Position numbers and translations under genes: made by a program. The notes under the pieces were generated by a model. It was not told the DNA's origin and made no database searches. It saw nothing but the letters and a program-made list of their open reading frames with translations. Of a DNA stretch of 64,000 nucleotides, positions 35,657-43,298 are shown in pieces. Where the stretch lies: contig QCBY01000003.1 of assembly GCA_003279005.1 (NCBI GenBank), forward strand, positions 62,001 through 126,000. The letters run 5' to 3'. Each line of letters begins with the position of its first letter. Position 1 is the stretch's first letter. Source of the DNA: Prochlorococcus sp. AG-347-J22 (GTDB lineage Bacteria; Cyanobacteriota; Cyanobacteriia; PCC-6307; Cyanobiaceae).

Positions 35657-35730
35657 AGGGGCAAAAGGAGCCCAATAGGTGCAAGTAATAGCAAGCTATA
35701 GCTCAGGAGGGGCTACTTGAGGGCAAATCT
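35655..35730. repeat. 76-bp conserved right-end module of element B1, with direct repeats
   Basis: Matches 38466-38544 at the right end of element C over its whole length, with only a few differences (shared GGTGCAAGTAATAGCAAGC, TATAGCTCAGGAGGGGCTA). It ends in GGAGGGGCTACT then GAGGGCAAAT, the cognate of the left repeats at 35064. It suggests B1 and C are related elements. Confidence 0.85.
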
Positions 35731-35777
35731 TATATTAAGACGATTAGTGAAAATCTCAAACCTACTGCAATAACTGG

Positions 35778-35826
35778 TCGGGGCGACAGGATTCGAACCT
35801 GCGACCTAGTGTTCCCGAAGCACTCG
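35778..35826 (-). repeat. tRNA-Pro 3'-end fragment (copy 4)
   Basis: 49 bases, two differences in the anticodon arm (TGTTCCCGAAGCAC). The 25 bp before it (CTACTGCAATAACTGG) resemble the sequence just downstream of the intact tRNA (TTACTGCTATAACTGA), so this fragment kept the same native flank. Confidence 0.95.
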
Positions 35827-35953
35827 ATCAACAAATTGCGACAGTACCCATGAGAACGAAGTGAGGCTATGAATTTAGTTTGAAATATTTGTTATCAAGA
35901 TTAGTCTCAAGAATTGTCTTATATGCAGCAAAGTGTTGCAAGGTTAAGCATTT

Positions 35954-35975
35954 GATCGCCCAGGGATCGCCTGGC
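35954..35975. repeat. 11-bp direct-repeat pair, left end of element B2
   Basis: GATCGCCCAGG at 35954 and GATCGCCTGGC at 35965. Matches the right-end pair at 37224. It lies 176 bp from the start of tRNA fragment 4. Confidence 0.85.
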
Positions 35976-36216
35976 TATGACCTAGTGTCATAAAAACAAT
36001 AATAATTTTCACGAGCCAATCACTGTCAAATTGTGACCTTAAGTAATAAATAATGCAGGCTCAGCTTTTCTATGCAAGAAGTAAGAGCTTTAAATCAGTT
36101 GCTAGATATATATCAAGAGTTATTGATTATATCAAAATAATTTGATGTATTCTTAACCCTTGAATTTCGTCTTTTGTTTGATGCTATAAATGAATTGACT
36201 TTAATCAAAGTGGCTA

Positions 36217-37188
36217 ATGAGTATTTTAAAAAAATCTCTCATTTTATCTTCTGCAATTTCATTAATACTTGCTCCATATGCGATGGCTTCAAAAAGATTG
36301 AGCGGAGCTGGTGCATCATTTCCTTCGAAAATTTATACCAGGTGGTTTTTTGACTTAGCTAAATCTGGAGGCCCTAGAGTTAATTATCAGGCAGTAGGTT
36401 CTGGATCTGGAAGAAAAGCTTTCATAGACGAAACTGTAAATTTTGGTGCATCAGATGATCCTATGAAAGATTCTGATATAGAGAAAGTTAAAAGAGGACT
36501 TGTGCAAATACCGATGGTAGGTGGAACAATTGCGTTTGGATATAACTATGAGTGCGACCTGAAACTAACACAAGAGCAGGCTGTTCAGGTAGCGATGGGA
36601 ATGATAAAAAATTGGAAGGAATTAGGATGTAAGTCAGGTAAATTAACTTGGGCGCATCGTTCTGATGGATCAGGCACGACTAAAGCTTTTACAAATTCTA
36701 TGGAGGCTTTCTCTAAAACCTGGAATTTAGGTGCTGGTAAATCTGTTAAATGGCCTTCGGGAGTTGGAGCAAAAGGTAATTCTGGTGTTGCAGGTGTTAT
36801 TCAAAATACTCCGGGTGCAATTGGTTATGTAAACCAGTCATACATTAAAGGTAATGTTAAGGCTGCTGCACTTCAAAATCTTTCTGGTGAATTCGTTACT
36901 CCTAATACTGAATCAGGCGCGATAGCTTTGAATGGAATAAATCTTGATGAAAACTTGGCTGGTAAAAATCCGAATCCTACTGCTAAAGGAGCTTATCCAA
37001 TAGCAACTTTGACTTGGATACTTGCTTATGAAAAAGGTAACGGAAGAAATACTAAGGCAATTCAAGATACATTCTATAAATTACTCAGTGATGAATATCA
37101 AGATAAAGCTCCTGCCTTAGGTTTCGTTCCCTTGAAAGGAGAAATTTTAAAAAAATCAATTGAGGCTGTGGGAAGAATAGGAAGGTAA
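36217..37188 (+). CDS. pstS: phosphate ABC transporter substrate-binding protein PstS (island copy)
   Basis: Periplasmic phosphate-binding protein, 323 residues. Signal peptide about 1-24 (LILSSAISLILAPYAMASK). Phosphate-site motifs are RLSGAGASFPSKIYTRWF, YQAVGSGSGRKAFIDE, NFGASDDPM and WAHRSDGSGTTKAFTN; the family C-terminal strand APALGFVPLKGEIL is present. It is the sole gene of element B2 with no pstCAB nearby, so it must serve a transporter encoded elsewhere. CTTAACCC at 36152 resembles a cyanobacterial Pho-box half site, weak evidence for phosphate control. Confidence 0.93.
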   Translation: MSILKKSLILSSAISLILAPYAMASKRLSGAGASFPSKIYTRWFFDLAKSGGPRVNYQAVGSGSGRKAFIDETVNFGASDDPMKDSDIEKVKRGLVQIPMVGGTIAFGYNYECDLKLTQEQAVQVAMGMIKNWKELGCKSGKLTWAHRSDGSGTTKAFTNSMEAFSKTWNLGAGKSVKWPSGVGAKGNSGVAGVIQNTPGAIGYVNQSYIKGNVKAAALQNLSGEFVTPNTESGAIALNGINLDENLAGKNPNPTAKGAYPIATLTWILAYEKGNGRNTKAIQDTFYKLLSDEYQDKAPALGFVPLKGEILKKSIEAVGRIGR

Positions 37189-37223
37189 TTTAGAACTAGT
37201 AAGCTATGCAAGGTATTGCAAAT

Positions 37224-37245
37224 GATCGCCCAGAGATCGCCCAGA
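37224..37245. repeat. 11-bp direct-repeat pair, right end of element B2
   Basis: GATCGCCCAGA at 37224 and again exactly at 37235. Cognate of 35954. It lies 49 bp before tRNA fragment 5. Confidence 0.88.
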
Positions 37246-37272
37246 GAGTATTTAAGAATCGTGAGAAGTCAA

Positions 37273-37321
37273 TCGGGGCGACAGGATTCGAACCTGCGAC
37301 CTAGTGATCCCAAAGCACTCG
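37273..37321 (-). repeat. tRNA-Pro 3'-end fragment (copy 5)
   Basis: 49 bases, nearly identical to the intact tRNA 3' end (TCGGGGCGACAGGATTCGAA, then CCTGCGACCTAGTGATCCCA). Confidence 0.95.
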
Positions 37322-37443
37322 TGACTATTTTTATAATATCCTTGAGACTTCAGTAATAGCTAAACAAGAAGATAGTTATTATAACCGATTTGAGACAGAG
37401 TATTGCAATTAGTAATCGCATGATATCAAATGATATTAACCAA

Positions 37444-37467
37444 GAGGGGCTCTTGGAGGGGCTCTTC
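37444..37467. repeat. 12-bp direct-repeat pair, left end of element C
   Basis: GAGGGGCTCTT occurs twice, at 37444 and 37456. It lies 171 bp from the start of tRNA fragment 5, the same distance as in element B1. Confidence 0.88.
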
Positions 37468-37547
37468 AATTCATGAGTTTTTAATGAAATCTATTGAGGA
37501 AACTATCTAATGAATTCAAATATATAAATCTTTAGGAATTTAAAAGA

Positions 37548-38375
37548 TTAAATCTCTAATTTTGTAAATCCAACTAAATGAAAAGGATATTTTTTTTTAT
37601 AGTATTTCCTTTGAGTATTAATAAAAGTTTTTTTAAAAAATAATTTGATGTAATAAATTATTTTCTTTACGAAAGATATTTTTGTTTTCAAAGGATACAT
37701 CTCTGAAAATGAATCAAAAGAGATCTTTTTAAAACCAACTGATCTCAATAGGTTATTTAGACTCTCGGGAGTAAAAAAATGAATATGGGTTGGATTATCA
37801 TAAGCATTTGTTAATTTTTCATCATAGTAACCAGGTGGTGTGGATAAAAATAAAAGACTATTTTTGTCCATTACTTTCTTCAAATTTAATAATATTTCTT
37901 TTGGGTTTTTTAAATGTTCAATAACTTCAATCATATAAATTATGTCAATCTTTTCTTCAATATTTTCTAAATTGGATACTGGTATAAGGTCCCATCGAGG
38001 GTAAAATTTTCTACATTTATGATTCGCTTCTAAACAGTAAATTTTTGCTTTGTTGCCTAAATAAGTTTTAAATGTTCGCGATATGTGAGCACAACCTGAT
38101 CCAAAATCTAAAAATTTATACTTTTTCCTTCGAGAAATTTTCTTGAGAAAAAGTTTTAAAAGTCTTTTATTTCTCTCTCCGTATTCTTTCAGATTTTGAT
38201 CAGATTCAATTGTCAAATCGTTATTTCTTTTATGAATGCCTTGTTCCTTTTTGGGCTCAAGTAAAAAATAGTGCTTACATTTTTTATTTTTACAATTATA
38301 AATTTTATAATTATTTTTTGATATGAATGAAAATTTCCCCTCATCAAAACAAATTGGACAAAATATCTTTTTCAT
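37548..38375 (-). CDS. SAM-dependent methyltransferase with N-terminal zinc-ribbon
   Basis: 275 residues. Four N-terminal cysteines, KKIFCPICFDEGKF and IYNCKNKKCKHYFL, look like a zinc ribbon as in many sugar methyltransferases. Motif I is KYKFLDFGSGCAHISRTFK, then IYMIEVIEHLKNPKEILLN and LFLSTPPGYYDEKL, the Methyltransf_23 pattern. The target may be a surface sugar. Only gene of element C. Confidence 0.82.
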   Translation of the reverse strand: MKKIFCPICFDEGKFSFISKNNYKIYNCKNKKCKHYFLLEPKKEQGIHKRNNDLTIESDQNLKEYGERNKRLLKLFLKKISRRKKYKFLDFGSGCAHISRTFKTYLGNKAKIYCLEANHKCRKFYPRWDLIPVSNLENIEEKIDIIYMIEVIEHLKNPKEILLNLKKVMDKNSLLFLSTPPGYYDEKLTNAYDNPTHIHFFTPESLNNLLRSVGFKKISFDSFSEMYPLKTKISFVKKIIYYIKLFFKKTFINTQRKYYKKKYPFHLVGFTKLEI

Positions 38376-38465
38376 GAAATCTCTTTATCACGTGAAATAT
38401 ACCATCTTATTAAAAAAAAAATCAATAAATTGCATCCCTCTATTTTTTATCAATTTAAATAAACA

Positions 38466-38544
38466 AGAGGGGGCAAAAAGAGCACCAATAGGTGCAAGTA
38501 ATAGCAAGCTATAGCTCAGGAGGGGCTATTGGAGGGGCAAATCT
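38466..38544. repeat. 79-bp conserved right-end module of element C, with direct repeats
   Basis: Near-identical to 35655-35730 (element B1). Its last part is GGAGGGGCTATT (38519) and GGAGGGGCAAAT (38531), cognate to the left repeats at 37444. It ends 69 bp before tRNA fragment 6. Confidence 0.88.
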
Positions 38545-38564
38545 AAATATGAGACTACTTACAA

Positions 38565-38593
38565 AATAAAAAGACAGCTTGGGAATGCTGTCT
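38565..38593 (-). terminator. terminator hairpin left with tRNA fragment 6
   Basis: AGACAGC (38572-38578) and GCTGTCT (38587-38593) form a perfect 7-bp stem; the A-run before it becomes a U-tract on the minus strand. It sits just 3' of the tRNA fragment, where a tRNA terminator would be. Confidence 0.7.
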
Positions 38594-38612
38594 ATGACTT
38601 GGTTTTTAAGAG

Positions 38613-38660
38613 TCGGGGCGACAGGATTCGAACCTGCGACCTAGTGCTCCCAAAGCACTT
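38613..38660 (-). repeat. tRNA-Pro 3'-end fragment (copy 6)
   Basis: The first 46 bases are identical to the tRNA 3' end (through GTGCTCCCAAAGCAC), then sequences diverge. Confidence 0.95.
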
Positions 38661-38747
38661 AACAACCCTAGTAAGGCACTATGTCTACAGACCATGACTA
38701 AATAGTTGCGGGGTATTGCTTAATTTGACATGACCAATAAGGATCTA

Positions 38748-38769
38748 TTTGTTGGCGATTTGTTGGCAA
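38748..38769. repeat. 11-bp direct-repeat pair, left end of element D
   Basis: ATTTGTTGGCG at 38748 and ATTTGTTGGCA at 38759, 135 bp from the start of tRNA fragment 6. Confidence 0.9.
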
Positions 38770-38884
38770 TCTGAAAGTAATTCTCAGTTAGGGTTTATAT
38801 AAATATAATCAGTAAACAATACTTTATTGACAGACCCAAAGTATCCGTGAAGATAAAAAAATATGTGAAGAAGAAAAAAGTAAA

Positions 38885-40747
38885 TTGAAGATAGTTGATT
38901 TTGAAAAATATTTAAAGAGTCTATTTTTAATTTGCTTTATTCCAACTGGTATTGGATTAGCAGATACTTTTAATGGAACGGGCATTTCAAATGAACCAGA
39001 ATTAAGTGGTGGAACTGTTATTGATTTCTCAAATGGAGCCGGAACATCTGGAACCTACACAGAAGGTAATGTAACTTTTTCAAGCGAAGATGGTGGTGCA
39101 ATAAGAATCGAGGCACACTACAATTACAATACCTCTGGTCATTATTTACAAAATAATTGTCAAGAAACTGGATACTGCAATGCCTCTCAAATAAGTGATT
39201 CATTAAAGTTTACATTTTCTAGTCCAGTCTCGGCTTTTGGTTTTAATTGGGGAGCTTCAAATGCATACTGGGATTTAAAAGCTTACGATTCCAGTAACGC
39301 CCTAAAAGAAACTTATAGATTACCGATTACTGGTGGTAGTAATAATGGTTATTATGCTGGTATTTCAAGCGACTCAGAGGCTATTAGTTACGCGACATTA
39401 ATTTATGCGGGCCTTGGTGATGGTAGTGACTGGATTTTTATTGATAATTTTACTTATTTAGGGGGTGCAAGTGATGATGGAGATGCAACATTTACCATTA
39501 CTGGATCAACTTATGCAGGAAAAGTATTAACAGCATCTCTCTCTAATTCTGACCCAGATGGCGATGGAACTTTTAGTTACCAATGGCAATCATCAACAGA
39601 TGGAACTACATGGACATCTATCTCAGGAGCAACAAGTTCTACTTACACACTTACAGAATCAGAGGAAGGAAAATATATTCGAGTATCTATAAGTTACACA
39701 GATGGCGAAAGTTATTCTGAGAGCATATTCGTAGCAATTCAAGGATTAATTCCTCAACTGCATACAGAATGGGTGCAACCATATGCAGCGATGCAAAATC
39801 TTGGCTTAAAATCAATTTATAATAATAGAGATTTAGTTTTAGCAAAAGCAGGAAAATGCAATAACTATGGTTGGGTAATTGGAGATTCTGATTATTGCGC
39901 TTATACCAATGCCAATAATTCAATTTCTAATGTAGAAGGAGATAGCACGAAGGGTTCTTACGAAACAACTTCTTTTAATTCCTCTCTAAATTTAGAGAAA
40001 ACTATAAATGCAAAATGGAAAGCAGGAATTGCCTATGGTGTTGGATCTTCTAATTTAAATGGTTATGATTTCTCAAATACAACAGCAAGTTTAAGTTCTA
40101 CCAATACACATTATTCAATTTATGAAGTAAAGAAAGTAAGCGATAAATTTACCCTAAAAGGGATTATTGGAGGATCTGACTTTGACTACAAAGGAGAAAG
40201 AAATTATTCAACTACATCAGCAACATCTTCTTACGATAGCGATGGATATACAGCAGAAATAAATGGTAGTTGGGATATTAAAAAGACTATAAAAAATACG
40301 AAAACCCCAATCCGTTTACAACCATCTTTTGGGGTTGCATATGCAGCTCACACTCAAGATGGATTTAGTGAATCTGGCAGCGGAGATTTAATAACAATAG
40401 ATCCTAATCAAGCAGAATCTCTACTATTTAAAACTGGAATTGCAGTAGACAAACAAATCCTTATGGAAGGAGGAAAATGGTTATTGGTCCCATCAATAGC
40501 ACTTAATTATGAAGTTGATGCTTATGCTTATTCTGGTCATAGAGGACTAAAAGGATCTTTAACAGAAAGTAGTACAGCGTCTACAAGAGTATCTGCAAAG
40601 AACATGGGAGAACAAACTGGTTCTGTAAAAGTGGGAGCAGATTTTGTAGTAACAAAAGATTTAATGTTTAATTTAAATGCAAAATATGGCTTGGCAGATG
40701 GAGGAGATGAGCAGTCCTATGGCGGCGGTTTCAGATTCGTATTCTAA
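38885..40747 (+). CDS. autotransporter-like outer membrane protein with Ig-like domain
   Basis: 620 residues from a TTG (KIVDFEKYLKSLF). Signal peptide about 1-26 (LFLICFIPTGIGLADTF). A beta-rich passenger (about 40-190) contains FTFSSPVSAFGFNWGASNAY, a fold also common in PEP-CTERM-type surface proteins. An Ig-like repeat follows (about 200-285: TYAGKVLTASLSNSDPDGDG, TFSYQWQSSTDGTTW). The C-terminal 300 residues form a beta barrel ending SYGGGFRFVF with the terminal Phe needed for outer membrane insertion. Only gene of element D; a cell-surface trait such as phage or grazer evasion is inferred. Confidence 0.8.
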   Translation: MKIVDFEKYLKSLFLICFIPTGIGLADTFNGTGISNEPELSGGTVIDFSNGAGTSGTYTEGNVTFSSEDGGAIRIEAHYNYNTSGHYLQNNCQETGYCNASQISDSLKFTFSSPVSAFGFNWGASNAYWDLKAYDSSNALKETYRLPITGGSNNGYYAGISSDSEAISYATLIYAGLGDGSDWIFIDNFTYLGGASDDGDATFTITGSTYAGKVLTASLSNSDPDGDGTFSYQWQSSTDGTTWTSISGATSSTYTLTESEEGKYIRVSISYTDGESYSESIFVAIQGLIPQLHTEWVQPYAAMQNLGLKSIYNNRDLVLAKAGKCNNYGWVIGDSDYCAYTNANNSISNVEGDSTKGSYETTSFNSSLNLEKTINAKWKAGIAYGVGSSNLNGYDFSNTTASLSSTNTHYSIYEVKKVSDKFTLKGIIGGSDFDYKGERNYSTTSATSSYDSDGYTAEINGSWDIKKTIKNTKTPIRLQPSFGVAYAAHTQDGFSESGSGDLITIDPNQAESLLFKTGIAVDKQILMEGGKWLLVPSIALNYEVDAYAYSGHRGLKGSLTESSTASTRVSAKNMGEQTGSVKVGADFVVTKDLMFNLNAKYGLADGGDEQSYGGGFRFVF

Positions 40748-40790
40748 AAAAAATGATCCGCAATATCCTGCATGATTCTGAAAACTACTT

Positions 40791-40827
40791 ATTTGTTGGC
40801 TATTTGTTGGCTGCTATGAGCCAACAA
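40791..40827. repeat. direct-direct-inverted repeat set, right end of element D
   Basis: ATTTGTTGGCT at 40791 and 40802, inverted AGCCAACAA at 40819. Cognate of 38748. 97 bp before tRNA fragment 7. Confidence 0.9.
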
Positions 40828-40836
40828 GTAAATGTA

Positions 40837-40864
40837 ATAAAAAAGCGAGTCTGAGTAACTCGCT
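40837..40864 (-). terminator. terminator hairpin left with tRNA fragment 7
   Basis: AGCGAGT (40844-40850) and ACTCGCT (40858-40864) form a perfect 7-bp stem with a 7-base loop, next to an A6 run that is a U-tract on the minus strand. It lies 24 bp 3' of the tRNA fragment. Confidence 0.75.
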
Positions 40865-40887
40865 AGTATGACTTGGATTTGATTGAG

Positions 40888-40936
40888 TCGGGGCGACAGG
40901 ATTCGAACCTGCGACCTAGTGCTCCCAAAGCATCCG
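40888..40936 (-). repeat. tRNA-Pro 3'-end fragment (copy 7)
   Basis: 49 bases almost identical to the intact tRNA 3' end (only CATCCG for CACCCG near the end). It is the copy nearest to the intact tRNA and probably belongs to the youngest insertion. Confidence 0.95.
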
Positions 40937-41023
40937 CTGTATTGAAGCTATAACTGAGACTTATGTTGCCATCAGTACATTTAGAGAAATAAGTGTGGTC
41001 TAATTCGGACTATCTAACTTTGA

Positions 41024-41045
41024 TTTGCGTGAGTTTTGCGTGAGT
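41024..41045. repeat. 11-bp direct-repeat pair, left end of element E
   Basis: ATTTGCGTGAG at 41024 and TTTTGCGTGAG at 41035, 136 bp from the start of tRNA fragment 7. Confidence 0.9.
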
Positions 41046-41219
41046 TTTCATTTGACAGCCGATTTAACATAGAGGGATAAAACCCTCTTCTTTAATGGAT
41101 AAAAGATTTATTGCTGAAAAGATAATGACCCTAATTATTTCTTTAATTGGTTAATAAACTCAAAAATCCTATTTCAAATATAATAAAATACCAATAGCTT
41201 GCTATTACTTTAGTAATCT

Positions 41220-42026
41220 TTATCTAAGAGTTTTATCAGAGAATTCATTTCTATTTGATTTAGGTTTAAGTAAATAATTTCTACAACCTTCGTCCACTAA
41301 TGCTGTAATAATGCCTCCAAGTGGTTCCCATTCTGATAGTTGGGAATCTTCTTTACTTAGATATTTTGTCGCCATTTCCTTTTTATCGCAGTCGAAAATA
41401 GCAAGTTGAATAGATGTATTTACTCCTTCAGCCTGACCTGTTTGACCTCCAATGAAAGTCGTTTCAGGAGATTCAGTTTTGCAATTAATTCTCCCCGAAT
41501 AATTTGTGGTGCCTCTATTAGAATCTCCAAAAAAGTAGGTTGATCCAAAACCAGATTGCCAACATTTTGTTTTTGAATCTCCAATAGTTACTTGCTGTGG
41601 GGCTCGGTCAGGTATGTACTTTCTGTAAGACCTAATAATGAAAGTTGTTTCCAAAAAACGTCTAAATTTATTATCTACTTCTAATTGTTTGAGACTTGGA
41701 TTAATATAAAATGTTCCTTGTAATTCAGGGATCTCCTTATACAACCATCCATTTATTTTAGGTTCACCCAAAAGATCATTTCCTTTCCCTGCGATACAAA
41801 AATTGTTAATTGGATCTTCATTCTTTTCACAATAATCTTCATTCCGATTAAAGACCCCATTAGTTTTTGAACTAAATATTTTTTTATTACTATTAATACA
41901 ACCTTTATAGTCTTTCGCTTTTAAACACTTTTTATGAAATTCAAAAACATCACTCGTATAAAGAGGTAAAGTAAAAATTTTTGAGAAACTTAGAAAGATT
42001 ATTAATTTTATAAAATATTTATTCAT
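41220..42026 (-). CDS. secreted cysteine-containing protein, unknown function (island cargo)
   Basis: 268 residues from the ATG at 42026, which overlaps the upstream stop as TGATG; six extra residues would come from the earlier ATG at 42044. Signal peptide about 1-22 (NKYFIKLIIFLSFSKIFTL). HKKCLKAKDYKGCINSNKK resembles a motif in the upstream protein. The rest has several cysteines (EDYCEKNEDPINNFCIAGKG, CWQSGFGSTYFFGDS). Coupled translation suggests joint function with the 42823 protein. Family unknown. Confidence 0.6.
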   Translation of the reverse strand: MNKYFIKLIIFLSFSKIFTLPLYTSDVFEFHKKCLKAKDYKGCINSNKKIFSSKTNGVFNRNEDYCEKNEDPINNFCIAGKGNDLLGEPKINGWLYKEIPELQGTFYINPSLKQLEVDNKFRRFLETTFIIRSYRKYIPDRAPQQVTIGDSKTKCWQSGFGSTYFFGDSNRGTTNYSGRINCKTESPETTFIGGQTGQAEGVNTSIQLAIFDCDKKEMATKYLSKEDSQLSEWEPLGGIITALVDEGCRNYLLKPKSNRNEFSDKTLR

Positions 42027-42823
42027 CAATATAAAGAAGGACAATAATCAACTAGTGAGTATTGAATCTGTTTATCTAAATAAGAACTTCCTTTAAAATT
42101 AGTCCCCCATTTTTTATTCATCACTTTAGTTATTTTGTCCCATTTTTTTTCTAATTCTGCATAATGTTCTTTTTCTCCAGATAAGGCAGATTTTTTACCC
42201 TTCATATTTCTATCATAGGCTTCATGACAAGTAATACAAGCCAATGTTTTCACAGAATCTAAAAGAAGACTATTAGATGGCTTTGGAGGTCTAATCTCAC
42301 AAATAGGAGGTATTAGGTCTTCTTTCTTTACTGCAGAAATTTTTTTTGATAATTCTTCCTTGTGCATATAATAAACAACTTCATTGAAAGGACGTGTACG
42401 CATCTTTGAACAATCATTACCATATTCATTCAACAAATAAGTAATCCCTTTTTTTACTAAATTTGCTTCCATATAACTTGTGGGTTGACCTCTTTTCTGA
42501 AATTCAGATTTCATATTTTTGTAATCTTTACTAGAAATTTTTTTATTAGGAGATATACATTTTTTATAAGCCATCTCCACGGCAACAATTGCTTGATCTA
42601 ATTGATAATCTGCAAAAATCTTAAGGTCTGGTGAGAATGTATATTTATTATTATTTTTCTTTTGATTTTTAATTTCAGACTGTTTATTTTCTTTTGAATA
42701 AGCCTTAACACATCCACTATAGTCAGAAGCTTGTAAGCACATTTTGTGTATTTTGTTGCTTACCTCTGATTTTGCCGGATATGAACAAAATAAAAGCGTA
42801 AGTATAAAAATTATCTTTTTCAT
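42026..42823 (-). CDS. secreted protein with one CxxCH motif, unknown function (island cargo)
   Basis: 265 residues from the ATG at 42823 (MKKIIFILTLLFCSYPAKSE gives a signal peptide); a start at 42856 is possible but masks it. HKMCLQASDYSGCVKAYSKE matches the C-L-x-A-x-D-Y-x-G-C motif of the next gene. TLACITCHEAYDRNMKGKK contains a single CxxCH, a possible covalent haem c site. Other cysteines (ICEIRPP, YCPSLY) are present. First of the coupled pair. Whether it is a cytochrome is open. Confidence 0.6.
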   Translation of the reverse strand: MKKIIFILTLLFCSYPAKSEVSNKIHKMCLQASDYSGCVKAYSKENKQSEIKNQKKNNNKYTFSPDLKIFADYQLDQAIVAVEMAYKKCISPNKKISSKDYKNMKSEFQKRGQPTSYMEANLVKKGITYLLNEYGNDCSKMRTRPFNEVVYYMHKEELSKKISAVKKEDLIPPICEIRPPKPSNSLLLDSVKTLACITCHEAYDRNMKGKKSALSGEKEHYAELEKKWDKITKVMNKKWGTNFKGSSYLDKQIQYSLVDYCPSLY

Positions 42824-42950
42824 TAATTTTTCTAGTGAATCTACCTTAATATTCAATTTAATATTTTTTCTTTAGAAATACAAAAAGATCTTTACGAACT
42901 AATTTTTCTATTAATAGGCTATTAAAATTCAAGCAAAATCCCTATCATTA

Positions 42951-43288
42951 ATGAAAATAAAAAACATATCTTTTTCATCTAGTATTTTTTTTTTAATTTT
43001 ATCTTTATCCCCTCTATTATTGCTGGTGTCCCAAAAGACAATGCAGATCATTTGTTATTTGGAGGAGGGTTTTCTTTAGGAACAACTTTATGCGAATTAA
43101 CTGTTTCTAAAGATATAACTATTAATAGAGCATTGGAGTTTCGAGATAGTTACATGAGTGAATGGAATAGGCCTGAAGCTATTAGAGATTATCAATTGGT
43201 TGGGACAGGTTTGAACTTAGGTATAACAATGCTGGTAGAAAATAATATTTCTAAATATTCATCATGTAAAGAAATAATTTTGGAATAA
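42951..43288 (+). pseudogene. secreted-protein gene frameshifted at a T10 run
   Basis: From ATG 42951 the frame gives a signal-peptide-like start (MKIKNISFSSSIFFLILSLS). The mature-protein frame is different: IAGVPKDNADHLLFGGGFSL, GTTLCELTVSKDITINRALE and so on to TAA 43286. The break lies at or near a run of ten T at 42984; adding one T joins both parts into a protein of about 112 residues. This could be a real mutation, phase variation or a sequencing error. Family unknown. Confidence 0.6.
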
Positions 43289-43298
43289 ATTTTTAGTT

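Larger units (their letters stand above)
34894..35826. mobile_element. element B1: 0.9-kb tRNA-Pro element with two small genes
   Basis: Bounded by tRNA fragments 3 and 4. Left repeats at 35064 (GGAGTGGCTCTC, GGAGGGGCTCTT) match right repeats at 35706 (GGAGGGGCTACT, then GAGGGCAAAT). It carries two small genes and no recombinase. Its right end shares about 76 bp with the right end of element C. Confidence 0.65.
35778..37321. mobile_element. element B2: 1.5-kb tRNA-Pro element carrying pstS
   Basis: Bounded by tRNA fragments 4 and 5. Left repeats at 35954 and right repeats at 37224 both consist of two GATCGCC units at period 11. The only gene is pstS. There is no recombinase. TGTCAAATTGTGACC at 36027 resembles the end of the repeat set at 31545 and may be debris of another element. 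Confidence 0.7.
37273..38660. mobile_element. element C: 1.3-kb tRNA-Pro element carrying a methyltransferase
   Basis: Bounded by tRNA fragments 5 and 6. Left repeats at 37444 (GAGGGGCTCTTG, GAGGGGCTCTTC) match right repeats at 38519 (GGAGGGGCTATT, GGAGGGGCAAAT), both with period 12. Single cargo gene, no recombinase. Confidence 0.7.
38613..40936. mobile_element. element D: 2.3-kb tRNA-Pro element carrying an autotransporter
   Basis: Bounded by tRNA fragments 6 and 7. Left repeats at 38748 and right repeats at 40791 are both two ATTTGTTGGC units at period 11, plus an inverted copy at the right end. Single cargo gene, no recombinase. Confidence 0.75.

Noticed and set aside
35655..38544. CRISPR array as an explanation for the recurring short repeats
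   Set aside because: Units are only 11-12 bp, occur in pairs, differ between positions and have no regular spacers or cas genes.
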